A stretch of 45,214 bases of DNA from Planctomycetia bacterium. GTDB taxonomy: Bacteria > Planctomycetota > MHYJ01 > WSZJ01. Below are positions 24,901 to 34,620 of this stretch, in pieces. Within the stretch, counting starts at the first letter, position 1. Every line of letters starts with the position of its first letter. Below the pieces are notes generated by a model. The model was not told the origin of the DNA. It searched no databases and saw nothing but the letters and a program-made list of their open reading frames with translations. A program made the position numbers and the translations under genes. The DNA lies in assembly GCA_020849035.1 (NCBI GenBank), contig JADLHC010000339.1, positions 1 through 45,214 of the forward strand, written 5' to 3'.

Positions 24901-25867
24901 GGTCCGCCACCGCGCCGATCTTGTCCTCCAGCCCCCGCTCACGCCCCGCCGAGATCCGCTTCCCCACCAGCTCCTCGTGCTTCTTCAGCTCCTCCGTCAT
25001 CTCCGCCGCGCGTCCGCGAAGCGCGTTGACGAACTCCCGCGCCCGGGCCCGGAGCGCCACGAGGATGGAGATCGCGATCACGACGGCGCCTGCGAAGACG
25101 AGGGGGACGACGAAAGTGGCGCGCTCCTCGAGCTCCGGGCGCATGAAGTGCACGGCGGCAAATGCGCCGCCGTGAAGGACGGCCAGGAGGAGGAAAACGG
25201 TGACGGGGGAGAACGTCCGCACGAGGAACATGCCGAGGCCGCGGCCGCGGTACTGCAGGAAGCGCCGGTCCTCGAGCAGCCCCTGCCTGGCCGCCGCGGC
25301 GATCCCCTCGGAGGCCACTCCCTCGAAGTGCCCGGTGGACGCGGTTTCGTCCCCGGGCCGGACGCGCGCGCCGCGCGCGAACGCCTCGACCTCGCCCTGC
25401 CACTCCTGCGCCTCTTTCCGCACGGCCACGATCCCGGCGAGAAGGCCGTCGAGCTGGCGCGTCAGCCGCGCCTGCGCGTCGTGAAGTGCGTGCAGCGACT
25501 TGTCGCGGGCCTTCGCATGGTCCGTCTTCAGCCGATCGAGCCTCGCCGTCAGGGCCCCGTGGACCCTGCGGGTCGCCGACTCCAGAGCGCGGTCCACGCG
25601 GTCCAGCCGCCGCGCCGCCTGCTCCCCGCAGCGCCGCCGCGCCTCCTCGTGCCGCGATTTCTGCTCCTTCCGCTTCGCGTCCAGCTCCGCCGTCAGCTTC
25701 GCCGTCGCCTTCGCGAACGCGTCGTCCTCCTCGCGCTTCCGCGCCCCCGCGCCGCGGTCCGACTCGTCGCGCGCGCCGGCGATCTCCGCGAGGCGCCGCT
25801 CGAATTCCGCAACCCGCGCCCGGATCGCGTCCAGCCCCCGTGCCCCCGTGCCCTCGCTCAACTGCAT
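21962..25867 (-). CDS. FtsK/SpoIIIE-type (EccC-like) membrane ATPase of a type VII secretion-like system
   Basis: A 1301-residue protein. Residues 10-165 are charged coiled coil. Two membrane spans lie at about 219-241 and 250-272, and a second coiled coil at 275-435. Three FtsK/HerA-like domains follow. Domain 1 (about 440-700) has lost its P-loop (TADGRNRNRA at 505-514). Domain 2 (about 735-990) is intact, with GKTGSGKST at 772-780 and Walker B LLMIDE at 876-881, then LGSQT. Domain 3 (about 1010-1295) has a degenerate loop (VVGQQRESAA). Two spans followed by three tandem ATPase domains resemble EccC/EssC, the motor of type VII secretion, but the coiled coils are unusual. It has no FtsK gamma domain, which argues against chromosome segregation. 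It overlaps the 70-residue gene by 10 bases. Confidence 0.9.
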   Translation of the reverse strand: MQLSEGTGARGLDAIRARVAEFERRLAEIAGARDESDRGAGARKREEDDAFAKATAKLTAELDAKRKEQKSRHEEARRRCGEQAARRLDRVDRALESATRRVHGALTARLDRLKTDHAKARDKSLHALHDAQARLTRQLDGLLAGIVAVRKEAQEWQGEVEAFARGARVRPGDETASTGHFEGVASEGIAAAARQGLLEDRRFLQYRGRGLGMFLVRTFSPVTVFLLLAVLHGGAFAAVHFMRPELEERATFVVPLVFAGAVVIAISILVALRARAREFVNALRGRAAEMTEELKKHEELVGKRISAGRERGLEDKIGAVADLDQELESGLEEAKKDALPRGELLKRKHLALLERTRRRNAARTAAVEARLQSEAAALDQRHASDLEERRAAQARATAEAATHGEEARAGFASQWRDEVADFAAAVARAREEGRRQIPAWTDPSWSDFRLPAEFPDNAYLGDAVADFSPLAGARGAAEAFGLPDGGRIALPLSLTFPSRGNLLVTADGRNRNRATQLLSDAVLRILASFPPAKAKFLFVDPVGLGQSFSALMHLADDDESLVGGRIWTETVHVEKKLAELTEHIEKVIQKYLRNRYATIDEYNREAGAMAEAYRFLVVADFPRAFSDAAMERLAGIVASGARCGVYTLLFHERGQKVPAAFSAPRFRPHGLVLSVMPDAVAVDEEILPRAVFLPPAPPEPAVLTPLLQSIGRQCAGAGRVEVPFETVAPPAGQLSTQSSEAGVRIPLGRSGADKLQCLELGRGTAQHALVAGKTGSGKSTLFHVMITNAALWYGPGELEMYLIDFKKGVEFKRFANHRLPHARVIAIESDREFGLSVLRRIDRELGERAELYRAAGVQDFAGYRKHGKDGRIPRTLLMIDEFQEFFTEEDSVAQEAALLLDRIVRQGRAFGVHVILGSQTLGGSYTLAKATLGQMGIRIALQCNEADSLLILGDDNPAARLLSRPGEAIYNDMSGMIEGNSPFQIVWMSDSIEESYLAKVRAAADAAGWEPKEPATIFEGNLPADIRSNSLLRARLARPFSGEGAARAWVGEANAIKGPTEVRFRRQAGANLLVVGQQRESAAAVALSTLVSLASFHAPGAARFFLLDGTPPESSDARRLPDFASALPGQVDVVDYAAVPAVMEQLDAEVKARDESGGGPPVYLFIHDLQRFRKLRQSDEFDLGGGEGDKPSPDRCLVNLLTEGPARGVFTVVWCDSLGNLKRTFSQKSLREFGMRILFQMSASDSSELIDTPAASKLGLYRGLLFVEEEGTVEKFRPYALPDDARRAEILGALKTAAAPR

Positions 25868-26070
25868 TCCTTCCTGGCGCGGCGCAGGACCTCCTCGATG
25901 CGCTGGACCGCCGACGTCACCGCCTTCATCGCCGGCACCAGCGGGTCGATGTGATCCCTCTGGAAGTCCGAGCGCGCCGCATCGTTCCAGACCGTCTGCG
26001 TCTGGTCCCAGTGCGCCTGGAGATCCTTGAGCGCCTTCGCCATGATCGCGTCGTTGCCCCCCGCTTCCAT
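25858..26070 (-). CDS. Small WXG100-like protein (70 residues)
   Basis: A short all-helical protein, predicted as a helical hairpin. Its turn region reads VWNDAARSDF, with Trp28, Asp30 and Phe36. The spacing W-x-D-x5-F is identical to that of the 90-residue protein encoded two genes upstream (Trp43, Asp45, Phe51). That suggests a paralogous pair that could form a heterodimer, as ESAT-6/CFP-10 do. The ATG at 26070 shares one base with the stop of the previous gene (TGATG), and the stop overlaps the ATPase gene. An adjacent GTG at 26073 is a possible start. The family assignment is inferred from the motif and position. Confidence 0.75.
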   Translation of the reverse strand: MEAGGNDAIMAKALKDLQAHWDQTQTVWNDAARSDFQRDHIDPLVPAMKAVTSAVQRIEEVLRRARKECS

Positions 26071-26570
26071 CACGCCTTCTCCTGCGGACCGCGCCCCAGG
26101 TACTCCTCCAGCTTCTCCACCATCGAGTCCAGCCGCGCCAGCGCCTTCGGCGTCTTCTCCTCCAGCATGATCGAGAACGCCTTCAGCCCCGCCAGCGATT
26201 TCTCCACCTCCGCGTCGAACAGCACCGCCCACCGCCGCGTCGCCGCCAGCCTCGCCTCCGTCTCGTCCTTCTTCCGCTTCTCCCGGTCCAGCACCTTCTT
26301 CGCGTCGATCGTCGCCTGCGAGGCCTTCCCAGCCGCCGTGAAACGCGCACGGTTGTACTCGTTATGCGCCAGGTTGACCGCGTTTTCGCAGCGGCGCAGC
26401 TCCTGCTTCAGCTGCACCTGCCGCTCGCCCTTCAGCCACTCGCTCGTCCGCTTGATCGCCGCGTCGATCGACATCAGCGTGTTACGGCAGGTGTCGTCGA
26501 ACGCGACCACGCGTCCCCGGAAGTGCCGGATGACGTCGGGCGACTCGATGCGGGCGGAACCGCGGGACAT
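26070..26570 (-). CDS. Helical coiled-coil protein of the type VII-like operon
   Basis: A 166-residue, highly charged, all-helical protein with no signal peptide or membrane span. After IESPDVIRHFRGRVVAF come SEWLKGERQVQLKQELRR (around Trp45), then a long heptad-like region rich in Glu, Lys and Arg (about 60-115). The C-terminal helix is LDSMVEKLEEYL. I do not recognise a named family. Two bases separate it from the WXG100-like gene and it overlaps the 70-residue gene by one base, so all are probably translated together. It may be a substrate, chaperone or adaptor of the ATPase. Confidence 0.8.
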   Translation of the reverse strand: MSRGSARIESPDVIRHFRGRVVAFDDTCRNTLMSIDAAIKRTSEWLKGERQVQLKQELRRCENAVNLAHNEYNRARFTAAGKASQATIDAKKVLDREKRKKDETEARLAATRRWAVLFDAEVEKSLAGLKAFSIMLEEKTPKALARLDSMVEKLEEYLGRGPQEKA

Positions 26571-26572
26571 GG

Positions 26573-26845
26573 TCAGCGCTGGTCCAGGTACTCCTTGATG
26601 CGCTCCGCCTTGCGCAGCAGGAACGGGACGTGCTTGTCGGCGGCGTCCGCGAACTTGGCGAGCATCTTGATCATCTGGTCGAAGAGCTCGGCGAACTTGG
26701 CCTGCTCCTGGTCCTGCCAGGTCTCGGCGAGCTTGATGAAGCGGTGGTGCATGGAGGAGATTTCGCCCTTGAGGTCGTTGTTGAAGCGCTTGAGGTCGGC
26801 GGCGAAGCGCCGGAGTTCCTCGGGGTCGACGACGGCGCGGGCCAT
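26573..26845 (-). CDS. WXG100-like protein (90 residues)
   Basis: A 90-residue protein of WXG100 size and layout: helix (about 8-38), a turn with ETWQDQEQAKF, then a second helix (about 46-88). Trp43-x-Asp45 stands where Trp-x-Gly stands in ESAT-6-like proteins, a substitution seen in divergent members. I see no C-terminal YxxxD/E export signal; the end is EYLDQR. It is the first gene of the four-gene operon and has a clear GAGGAG ribosome site six bases before the ATG. The 108-base gap upstream to sppA holds the likely promoter, not resolved. It is probably a secreted substrate or structural partner of the FtsK-like ATPase. Confidence 0.85.
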   Translation of the reverse strand: MARAVVDPEELRRFAADLKRFNNDLKGEISSMHHRFIKLAETWQDQEQAKFAELFDQMIKMLAKFADAADKHVPFLLRKAERIKEYLDQR

Positions 26846-26953
26846 GCGGCGGTCTCCTCGGTGCGGGGCCTGTGGGATCGGGCGTGCGTCCCCATGCTGA
26901 CTCGCCGGGGGGCGGGAAACAAGGGGAACTGTCGGGCCGCGGACGGGGCCGGG

Positions 26954-28084
26954 CTAGCGGGTCCGGCCCGCGGTCCAGAGGTAGTAGAAGCCGTCGCGGC
27001 GGGCGGTGAGGCGCTCGATGGAGGCGGCGACGGCGGCCTCCGGGGAGGGCGAGCGGACGTCGCCGCGGAGGAGGTCGGCGAACGTCGGGGGGCGCTGGTA
27101 CTCGACCACCTGCGCGTCGCCGATGCCCGCGAGCCGGCGCGCTTCGGCGAGGGCGTCCTCGAAGTGGCCGAGGGCGTCCACCAGGCCGTTGGCCTTCGCC
27201 TGCGAAGCGGAGTAGATGCGCCCGTCGGCGAGCTCGCGGACCTTCTTCTCGTCCATGGCCCGGCCGGTCGCGACGACGCCGACAAAACGGTCGTACATTT
27301 CCATGAGCATCGCCTGGAGCATGGCGCGCTCCTCGTCGGTCATGGGGCGCGCCATGGAGCCGAGGTCCTTGTGGTCGCCGCTCTTGATGACCTCCTCGCG
27401 CAGCCCGATCTTCTCGTAGAGGCCCTGGAGGTTCATGAAGGTCATGATCACGCCGATGGAACCGGTGACGGTCGTGTGGCTGGCGACGATCCGGTCGCAG
27501 GGGGCGGAAACGTAGTAGCCGCCGGACGCCGCGACGTCGCGCATGTAGGAGACGAACTTGATGTCGGGGCGCTCCGCGCGGAGCTTGAGGATCTCGTGGT
27601 GGATCCGGTCACAGTCCGTGATGCTCCCGCCGGGGGAGTCCACGTCGAGGAGGATCGCCTTCACGTCCCGGTCGTCCTTCGCGCGCCGCAGGTCGCGGAC
27701 GATCTTCTCGACCATGTCGAAGCTCGGCCCGAACAGCGAGGTCTGGCCGGACGCGATCACGCCGTGGACGGGGATGCGCAGGACCTTCTCGCTCGTCCCC
27801 GCCGATTTCGCGGGTTCCACCGTGCGCTCGACCGTGTCGTCCACGTGCAGGCCGCCGCCCCCGACGGCGCCGAGCAGCAGCACGAACAGGACGACGTTGA
27901 GGCCAAGGCTCGCGACGAGCGTGAGCGCCATGGCGCACGATCCCACCGTGACCCCGCCCCGGCGCGGCGGGGACTGGGGCGGAAGAGGCGGCCAGGCGGC
28001 GGACGGCGGCGGCGGCGCGCCGGGCGGGATCGGGCCGCCGGGTGCCGGCGAGCCGTAGGGCGGAACCGCGCCCGCGTCGCTCAT
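26954..28084 (-). CDS. sppA: Signal peptide peptidase SppA
   Basis: A 376-residue membrane serine protease that digests cleaved signal peptides, short (36K) form. A Pro/Gly-rich cytoplasmic N-terminus of about 45 residues precedes one membrane helix (about 50-72). The catalytic Ser187 is in [11 protein letters not shown], and Lys239 in SGDHKDLGS is 52 residues later, the same distance as the Ser-Lys dyad of Bacillus SppA. DVDSPGG and TGSIGVI are also family marks. ATGA overlap with the mutase small-subunit gene. This placement with propionate metabolism genes has no obvious functional meaning. Confidence 0.94.
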   Translation of the reverse strand: MSDAGAVPPYGSPAPGGPIPPGAPPPPSAAWPPLPPQSPPRRGGVTVGSCAMALTLVASLGLNVVLFVLLLGAVGGGGLHVDDTVERTVEPAKSAGTSEKVLRIPVHGVIASGQTSLFGPSFDMVEKIVRDLRRAKDDRDVKAILLDVDSPGGSITDCDRIHHEILKLRAERPDIKFVSYMRDVAASGGYYVSAPCDRIVASHTTVTGSIGVIMTFMNLQGLYEKIGLREEVIKSGDHKDLGSMARPMTDEERAMLQAMLMEMYDRFVGVVATGRAMDEKKVRELADGRIYSASQAKANGLVDALGHFEDALAEARRLAGIGDAQVVEYQRPPTFADLLRGDVRSPSPEAAVAASIERLTARRDGFYYLWTAGRTR

Positions 28085-28555
28085 CGGCGGCTTCCCTTCC
28101 CCTTCGCCGCCTTCGCCGCGCCCGCCCGGCGACGCGCGACTTCCTCGCGGATGTACGCCACGATCTCCTCCCCGGTCGTCCCGGGACCGAACAGCTTGCC
28201 GATGCCCAGCTTCTTCAGCGCCGCCTCGTCCTCGGGCGGGATGATCCCGCCGCCCGTGAGCAGCACGGTCCCGAGCCCCTTCTCCTTCATCAGCCTGTGC
28301 ACACGCGGGAACAGCGTCATGTGCGCTCCGCTCAGGATCGAGAGGCCCAGCGCCTCGACGTCCTCCTGCAGCGCCGCCTCGACGACCTGCTCGGGCGTCT
28401 GGTGGAGGCCGGTGTAGATCACCTCCATGCCCGCGTCGCGCAGCACGCAGGCGATCACCTTCGCGCCCCGGTCGTGGCCGTCCAGCCCGACCTTTGCCAC
28501 CAGGACCCGGATCTTCCTCTCCGGCGCCGTCGCGACGGCGGCCGGCGCGGCCTTG

Positions 28556-28578
<23 letters not shown>
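28081..28578 (-). CDS. Methylmalonyl-CoA mutase, cobalamin-binding subunit
   Basis: A 165-residue B12-binding subunit. The cobalamin motif DxHxxG is DGHDRG at 33-38, with His35 as the lower axial ligand. SILSGAH and [12 protein letters not shown] follow. It pairs with the separate catalytic subunit encoded just upstream, whose 3' end it overlaps by 23 bases. The extra Ala/Pro-rich N-terminus and the basic C-terminal tail ([17 protein letters not shown]) are low-complexity. Confidence 0.96.
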
Positions 28579-30241
<1,663 letters not shown>

Positions 30242-30255
30242 GTGTCCCCCTCGGG

Positions 30256-31233
30256 TTATCTCGCGAGCCTCGCCGGCCGCGGCGCGGTGCCGCGTCCCGG
30301 TCCCGCCGTCAGGCGGTCCAGCATCTCCTCCGCCGCGTCGCCGGGCGTCATCCGGCCCGCAAGCACGCGGTCCACGCGTTCGTCCAGCCACGCCGCCGCC
30401 GCGGCATCGTGCGACAGCCGCCGCGACAGCGCCTCCTCCACCAGCCGGCCGATCCGGAAGCGCAGCCGCGCCGCCCGATGATCCCGCAGCGCGCCGTCCT
30501 TCTCCAGCTTCTCCGTGTGCGCCTCGATCGCCGACGCCGCCTCCGCGATCCCCTTCCCCGTCGCCGCCGCCGTCTGCACCAGCTCCGGCGGCCGGCGGCT
30601 CGTGGACAGCTCGAAGCTCGAGCGGATCTGCGTCTCCAGCGCGTCGGCCCCCGGGCGATCCGCCTTGTTGATCACGATCACGTCCGCGATCTCCATCAGC
30701 CCCGACTTCATCGCCTGCACGCCGTCCCCGGACTCGGGCGAGAGGATCACCACCGTCGTGTCCGCCACGCGCACGATCTCGATCTCGCTCTGCCCCACCC
30801 CGACGGTCTCGACCAGCACCACGTCCTTCCCCGCCGCGTCCAGCACGTCGCACACGTCGTACGTCGCCCGCGCCAGCCCCCCCAGCGCCCCGCGCGTCGC
30901 CATCGAGCGGATGAACACCCCGGGGTCCGTCCCGATCGCGTTCATCCGGATCCGATCGCCCAGAAGCGCCCCGCCCGTGAACGGGCTCGAGGGATCCACC
31001 GCCACGATCCCCACCGTCTTCCCCGCCGCCCGCCAGTGCCGCGCCAGCTCGCTTACCAGCGTCGACTTCCCCACCCCGGGAGGCCCCGTGAATCCGATCC
31101 GCCTCGCCTTCCCCACCCGCGGATACAGCTCCTCCAGCAGCCCGCGCGCCTCCGGGTCGCCGTTCTCCACGCACGTGATCGCGCGCGACAGCGCCCGCCG
31201 GTCGCCGGACTGCACCTGGGCCGCAAGGCTCAT
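30256..31233 (-). CDS. meaB: MeaB/ArgK-type GTPase, mutase chaperone
   Basis: A 325-residue G3E-family GTPase that loads and protects the cobalamin of methylmalonyl-CoA mutase. Walker A is GPPGVGKS at 50-57. The sequence continues with [21 protein letters not shown], the ETVGVGQSE switch, and [11 protein letters not shown] with the NKAD guanine motif. The C-terminal helical dimerisation region is present. Its place directly before the two mutase genes fits this function. First gene of the unit: TAAGAT on the minus strand lies nine bases before the ATG. Confidence 0.96.
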   Translation of the reverse strand: MSLAAQVQSGDRRALSRAITCVENGDPEARGLLEELYPRVGKARRIGFTGPPGVGKSTLVSELARHWRAAGKTVGIVAVDPSSPFTGGALLGDRIRMNAIGTDPGVFIRSMATRGALGGLARATYDVCDVLDAAGKDVVLVETVGVGQSEIEIVRVADTTVVILSPESGDGVQAMKSGLMEIADVIVINKADRPGADALETQIRSSFELSTSRRPPELVQTAAATGKGIAEAASAIEAHTEKLEKDGALRDHRAARLRFRIGRLVEEALSRRLSHDAAAAAWLDERVDRVLAGRMTPGDAAEEMLDRLTAGPGRGTAPRPARLAR

Positions 31234-31242
31234 GATCTTCCG

Positions 31243-31248
31243 ATCTTA
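31243..31248 (-). promoter_or_regulatory. TAAGAT -10 box before meaB
   Basis: On the minus strand TAAGAT ends nine bases before the meaB ATG at 31233, predicting an mRNA leader of about three bases. Confidence 0.5.
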
Positions 31249-31268
31249 CACCACGCCGCACGCACCGC

Positions 31269-32822
31269 CTACCGGCTGATCATCACCCTCACGCGGTCGC
31301 TCCACCGAAGCGTCAGGTCAGCCTTCCCGTCCCCGTTCATCTCCCACACGTCCAGGCCGTCCGGCGCGTTCACCGAGCCGTCTTCCTTCTTCTCGTTCAC
31401 GTTGAACTTGAACAGGTCGGTCTTGTCGAACTCCACCGGGGACTGCTTGAGAAGCGCCTTCACCGAGATCCCCTTCGCGGCCGACAGCCAGCCGTCGCTG
31501 TCCACGCGGAGAATGTCCTTGCGGCCGTCGCCGTCCCAGTCGCCGTTGAAGCGCAGCTGGGGCATCCCGCCGCCCTTGTTCATCTTGTCGATGTCGACGT
31601 AGATCGTTTCCTTGTAGTCGTACTCCGCCGAGAAGGCCTGCCTGCCCTTGTCGAAGAGGTAGACAAAGTAGTCGACGGGGACTTTCTGGAAGACGACCTT
31701 GCCCGCGTTGGAGAGCATGCTCGTCTCGAAGCTCGAGACGGCGATGTCGTCGAACCCGTCGGCGTCGAGATCGCCGATGGAAGGGTTGAGCGAGATGCCG
31801 GGAAGCGAGATGCGCCAGTTGGGAGAGAGGCTGGCCAGCGCCTGCCCGCGATTGCCAAGGTACATGTAGTAGTCGGTCGCGATCGCGTCGAGCTTGGACA
31901 GTTCCCCGCGCGTGAAGCTCGCGATGAAGTCCACTCCGCCGCCACGGTTCACGTCCCGGAGGTAGGTGACCGCGGTCGCGATCTGGTCCTTCCGCTCGCG
32001 CTGCTGCAGGAACTGGAGCTGAAACTGCCCGCTCGGCTCCTGCGGGAACGCGATCCGCGCGGCGCCCTCGGGGCCCTTCTCGGACCCCTGCAGGAAGTAG
32101 ACGAACCGGTCGTGCCAGATCATGCAGACGTCGTTCTTGAAATCGCCGTCGACGTCCTGGAACTCGACGCGAGGCACGGACTTGACGACGCGCAGCCACG
32201 CGGCGCCGCCCTCGGGAGACTCGGATGCGGACGGCATGGCGAGCGTGAACGCGCAACCGTAGACCCCCGGCTTCGTCTGCACGTAGAGGCGGTAGGCGTC
32301 GCTCTGCGGGACGAGCAGGTCCGTCAGCCCGTTCCCGTCGAGGTCCGGCGGCCACATCCAGATCGGCAGCGAGTCCTCCTGCGGCATGTCGAAGAACGTC
32401 TCCACCAGCAGCAGGCGCTTCGCCACGAGGTCGTACGTGCGGTTCCTCTGCTCCCACACCCACGCCCCGTCCGCCGCCAGGTACCCGATCTCGGAGCCCG
32501 GGGACTCCGTGAAGTTGCCGAAGATCAGCACCGCCGCCTCGGGCGGAACGACCCAGGTCTGCTCCGGCTTCCCTTCCATCGCCTGCCCCGCCGTCTGCCA
32601 CTTCACCGAGATGTACCGTGTCGCGCGCCGATCGCCGTCCTTCCCGAAGCTCGTGTGCGTCGCGAGCAGGTCGCCGCGCCCGTCGCCGTCGAGGTCGAAC
32701 GGGAAGACGTCCTGGATCCTGCCCTCGTAGCGGACGAGTCCCTCGGCGAAGCGCTCGCGACGGAGTTCCTGGGCGAAGGCGGGAAGGGAACAGAGCGCAA
32801 GGAGGGCGGCGAGGGTTCGCAT
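31269..32822 (-). CDS. Exported FG-GAP/VCBS repeat protein
   Basis: A 517-residue secreted protein with a clear signal peptide ([18 protein letters not shown]). It contains at least six Dx(D/N)xDGxxD calcium-binding motifs typical of FG-GAP/VCBS beta-propellers: [45 protein letters not shown] and EMNGDGKAD. Such propellers usually bind carbohydrates or proteins at the cell surface. There is no attached catalytic domain, so its role is open. The start at 32822 is chosen because the signal peptide begins there and a TACGAT box (32831-32836) sits eight bases before it. The ATG at 32840 lies upstream of that box. Confidence 0.85.
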   Translation of the reverse strand: MRTLAALLALCSLPAFAQELRRERFAEGLVRYEGRIQDVFPFDLDGDGRGDLLATHTSFGKDGDRRATRYISVKWQTAGQAMEGKPEQTWVVPPEAAVLIFGNFTESPGSEIGYLAADGAWVWEQRNRTYDLVAKRLLLVETFFDMPQEDSLPIWMWPPDLDGNGLTDLLVPQSDAYRLYVQTKPGVYGCAFTLAMPSASESPEGGAAWLRVVKSVPRVEFQDVDGDFKNDVCMIWHDRFVYFLQGSEKGPEGAARIAFPQEPSGQFQLQFLQQRERKDQIATAVTYLRDVNRGGGVDFIASFTRGELSKLDAIATDYYMYLGNRGQALASLSPNWRISLPGISLNPSIGDLDADGFDDIAVSSFETSMLSNAGKVVFQKVPVDYFVYLFDKGRQAFSAEYDYKETIYVDIDKMNKGGGMPQLRFNGDWDGDGRKDILRVDSDGWLSAAKGISVKALLKQSPVEFDKTDLFKFNVNEKKEDGSVNAPDGLDVWEMNGDGKADLTLRWSDRVRVMISR

Positions 32823-32830
32823 TGCGCGCC

Positions 32831-32836
32831 ATCGTA
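32831..32836 (-). promoter_or_regulatory. TACGAT -10 box before the FG-GAP gene
   Basis: On the minus strand TACGAT ends eight bases before the ATG at 32822, again a nearly leaderless arrangement. Confidence 0.5.
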
Positions 32837-32864
32837 ACACGGGCGGCGATCGGCCGCCGGGAGG

Positions 32865-34424
32865 CTACTTCGACCAGCGTTTCGCGGCGGCGTCCCAGCG
32901 GAGGGACTTCGTGTCGCGGGCCCAGGCCGTCCATGCCGCGGGGTCGTCGCCGAGGGGGAGGTCGGGGACGACGTCGTGGAGGCGCGCGGAGACGGTGGAG
33001 GGGCTGAGCCGGCCGGATGCGAGGGCGTCGGCGACGGCGGGCCAGGCCTCGGGGCGGCCGCGGCGAAGGAGGGGCCAGGCGACCTCGGTGCGGACGAAGG
33101 GGTTGGAGGCCTTGAGCCAGGGGAGGATCTTCTGCACCTGGGCGTCGTCGCCGAGGGCGGCGACGGCCTGGGCGGCGCGGCCGTTGAGCCAGTCGGCGGG
33201 GTCGCCGGAGGTGTGCTCGGCGGAGACGGCGAACTCGAGGGCGAGGGCGGCGTGGCGGGGGGAGCCGACCTCGGAGAGGGCGTAGAGGGCGATCGTGAGG
33301 ACGTCGGTGTCGGGTTTGGAGCGGACGAGGTCGGCGAGCGCGTCGCCGGTGAGCGTCCCGCGGGTGTCCCCGCCGAGGGCGTCGTAGCGCATCGCCGCGA
33401 GGAGGACGCGCAGCTCGGCGGCGGTCGCGGCGACGCCCGCCTTGCCCATGAGCCGCGCGACCGCGACGGGGTGCGCCTCGAGGTGACGGCGCGCGGCGGG
33501 GGCCGCAGCGCCGGCGTGCGGCGCGAGGAGGCGGAGGGCTCCCGCGATCGCGTCCCTGTCGTCGCCCGCGAGGATCTTGATCCAGTCGGCGGGGGCCGCC
33601 TTCGTCCCGAAGCGCCGGCCGTCCCACGTCACGCTGCCTCGGTTCGCGGCCAGCCACTCGCGGTACGGGGCCGACTCGGCGGCCTTCGGCGCGAACGGGT
33701 CCCGCGTCCGGACCTCCTCCCCCATCCGGGCCTCGAGCAGCCACCGCGCGGCGTACGCCATCCCGCCCACCTGCCACTGGTTCAGCGGCGACGGCCAGCC
33801 CTTCGCCGACTCCTTCTCGAACGCCTCGACCAGCGCCCCGGCGGCCTCCTCCGGCTCCCCCGCCCGAACCCGGTACCCGCGCTTCGTCAGCCCGTCCAGC
33901 GCCAGCTCCGCCAGAGGCCGCCCGCGCCACGCCGCCGCGCGGCGTTTCCATTCGTCCGCCGACGCCGCCTCGCGCTCGCCGGTCAGCACCTGCAGCCACG
34001 TCCGCGCCGCGAGGTCGAGCGTGATCGGCGTGAAGTCCACGTAGCAGCTGCCGCTGTAGAACATGTTCGGGACTTCCTCGGTCCGGTCGAGCCAGTGCAG
34101 CAGCACCGGGATCGCGAAGGCGTCCATCGCGAGGATGTCCTTGTCCGTCGCCGCCCGCGCCGCCAGCCGCTTCGCCAGCGCGTCCGCCCGGTCCGCCACC
34201 GGCGCGACCCGCCGCCGCTCGGCCTCCTCGCGCAGCGCCGCCGCCGCCTCCGCGTCCTTCGCCGCGCGCTGCATCGCCTCCAGCTCCGCCGCCGGCACGC
34301 CGCGCAGCTCCTGGCGCGCCTTCTCGCGCACCGCGGGATCGTCGTCCGCGAGGCGGTCGAGGAGGTCGCCAGCGAGGGCGGGAAGGGCGAGGGCGAGGAA
34401 GGCGGCGGTGAGGAGTCGTCGCAT
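32865..34424 (-). CDS. Exported HEAT-like repeat protein
   Basis: A 519-residue protein with a signal peptide (MRRLLTAAFLALALPALAG). The first mature segment, LLDRLADDDPAVREKARQELRG, and the C-terminal AVAALGDDAQVQKILPWLK with NPFVRTEVAWPLLRRG have the helix-turn-helix look of HEAT/armadillo repeats. A Glu/Arg-rich helix and a less regular middle separate them. No catalytic motif is visible. Such proteins are numerous in Planctomycetota and are probably scaffolds. The in-frame GTG at 34460, 15 bases after a TAGACT box on the minus strand, is an alternative start, but it would bury the signal peptide. Confidence 0.75.
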   Translation of the reverse strand: MRRLLTAAFLALALPALAGDLLDRLADDDPAVREKARQELRGVPAAELEAMQRAAKDAEAAAALREEAERRRVAPVADRADALAKRLAARAATDKDILAMDAFAIPVLLHWLDRTEEVPNMFYSGSCYVDFTPITLDLAARTWLQVLTGEREAASADEWKRRAAAWRGRPLAELALDGLTKRGYRVRAGEPEEAAGALVEAFEKESAKGWPSPLNQWQVGGMAYAARWLLEARMGEEVRTRDPFAPKAAESAPYREWLAANRGSVTWDGRRFGTKAAPADWIKILAGDDRDAIAGALRLLAPHAGAAAPAARRHLEAHPVAVARLMGKAGVAATAAELRVLLAAMRYDALGGDTRGTLTGDALADLVRSKPDTDVLTIALYALSEVGSPRHAALALEFAVSAEHTSGDPADWLNGRAAQAVAALGDDAQVQKILPWLKASNPFVRTEVAWPLLRRGRPEAWPAVADALASGRLSPSTVSARLHDVVPDLPLGDDPAAWTAWARDTKSLRWDAAAKRWSK

Positions 34425-34552
34425 GCGAGTGTGGAGCGCGTCGGCGGCGGGAGGGTTCACGGATTCGCGCTCCCGAGTCTAACCTCGTCCGCCGCGAACC
34501 TTTCTCCCCTTCGCGCCATTCAAATCGCTGGCCCGCGATCGCGCGGGGTTGC

Positions 34553-34558
34553 TATTCT
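34553..34558 (+). promoter_or_regulatory. Possible -10 box of the leuS promoter
   Basis: TATTCT lies 62 bases before the leuS ATG. No convincing -35 is seen. Unlike most units here, this would give an mRNA with a roughly 55-base leader. Confidence 0.3.
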
Positions 34559-34620
34559 CCGCACCTCCAGCGTCCCCCCGGGACGCCGTTTTTTTCCACA
34601 GGACGCGAACGCACACCGAG

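Noticed and set aside
22367-25954. Long plus-strand open frame antisense to the FtsK-like gene
   Set aside because: Composition is Ala/Gly/Arg/Glu-biased with no motif, while the minus strand has clear Walker motifs and membrane spans.
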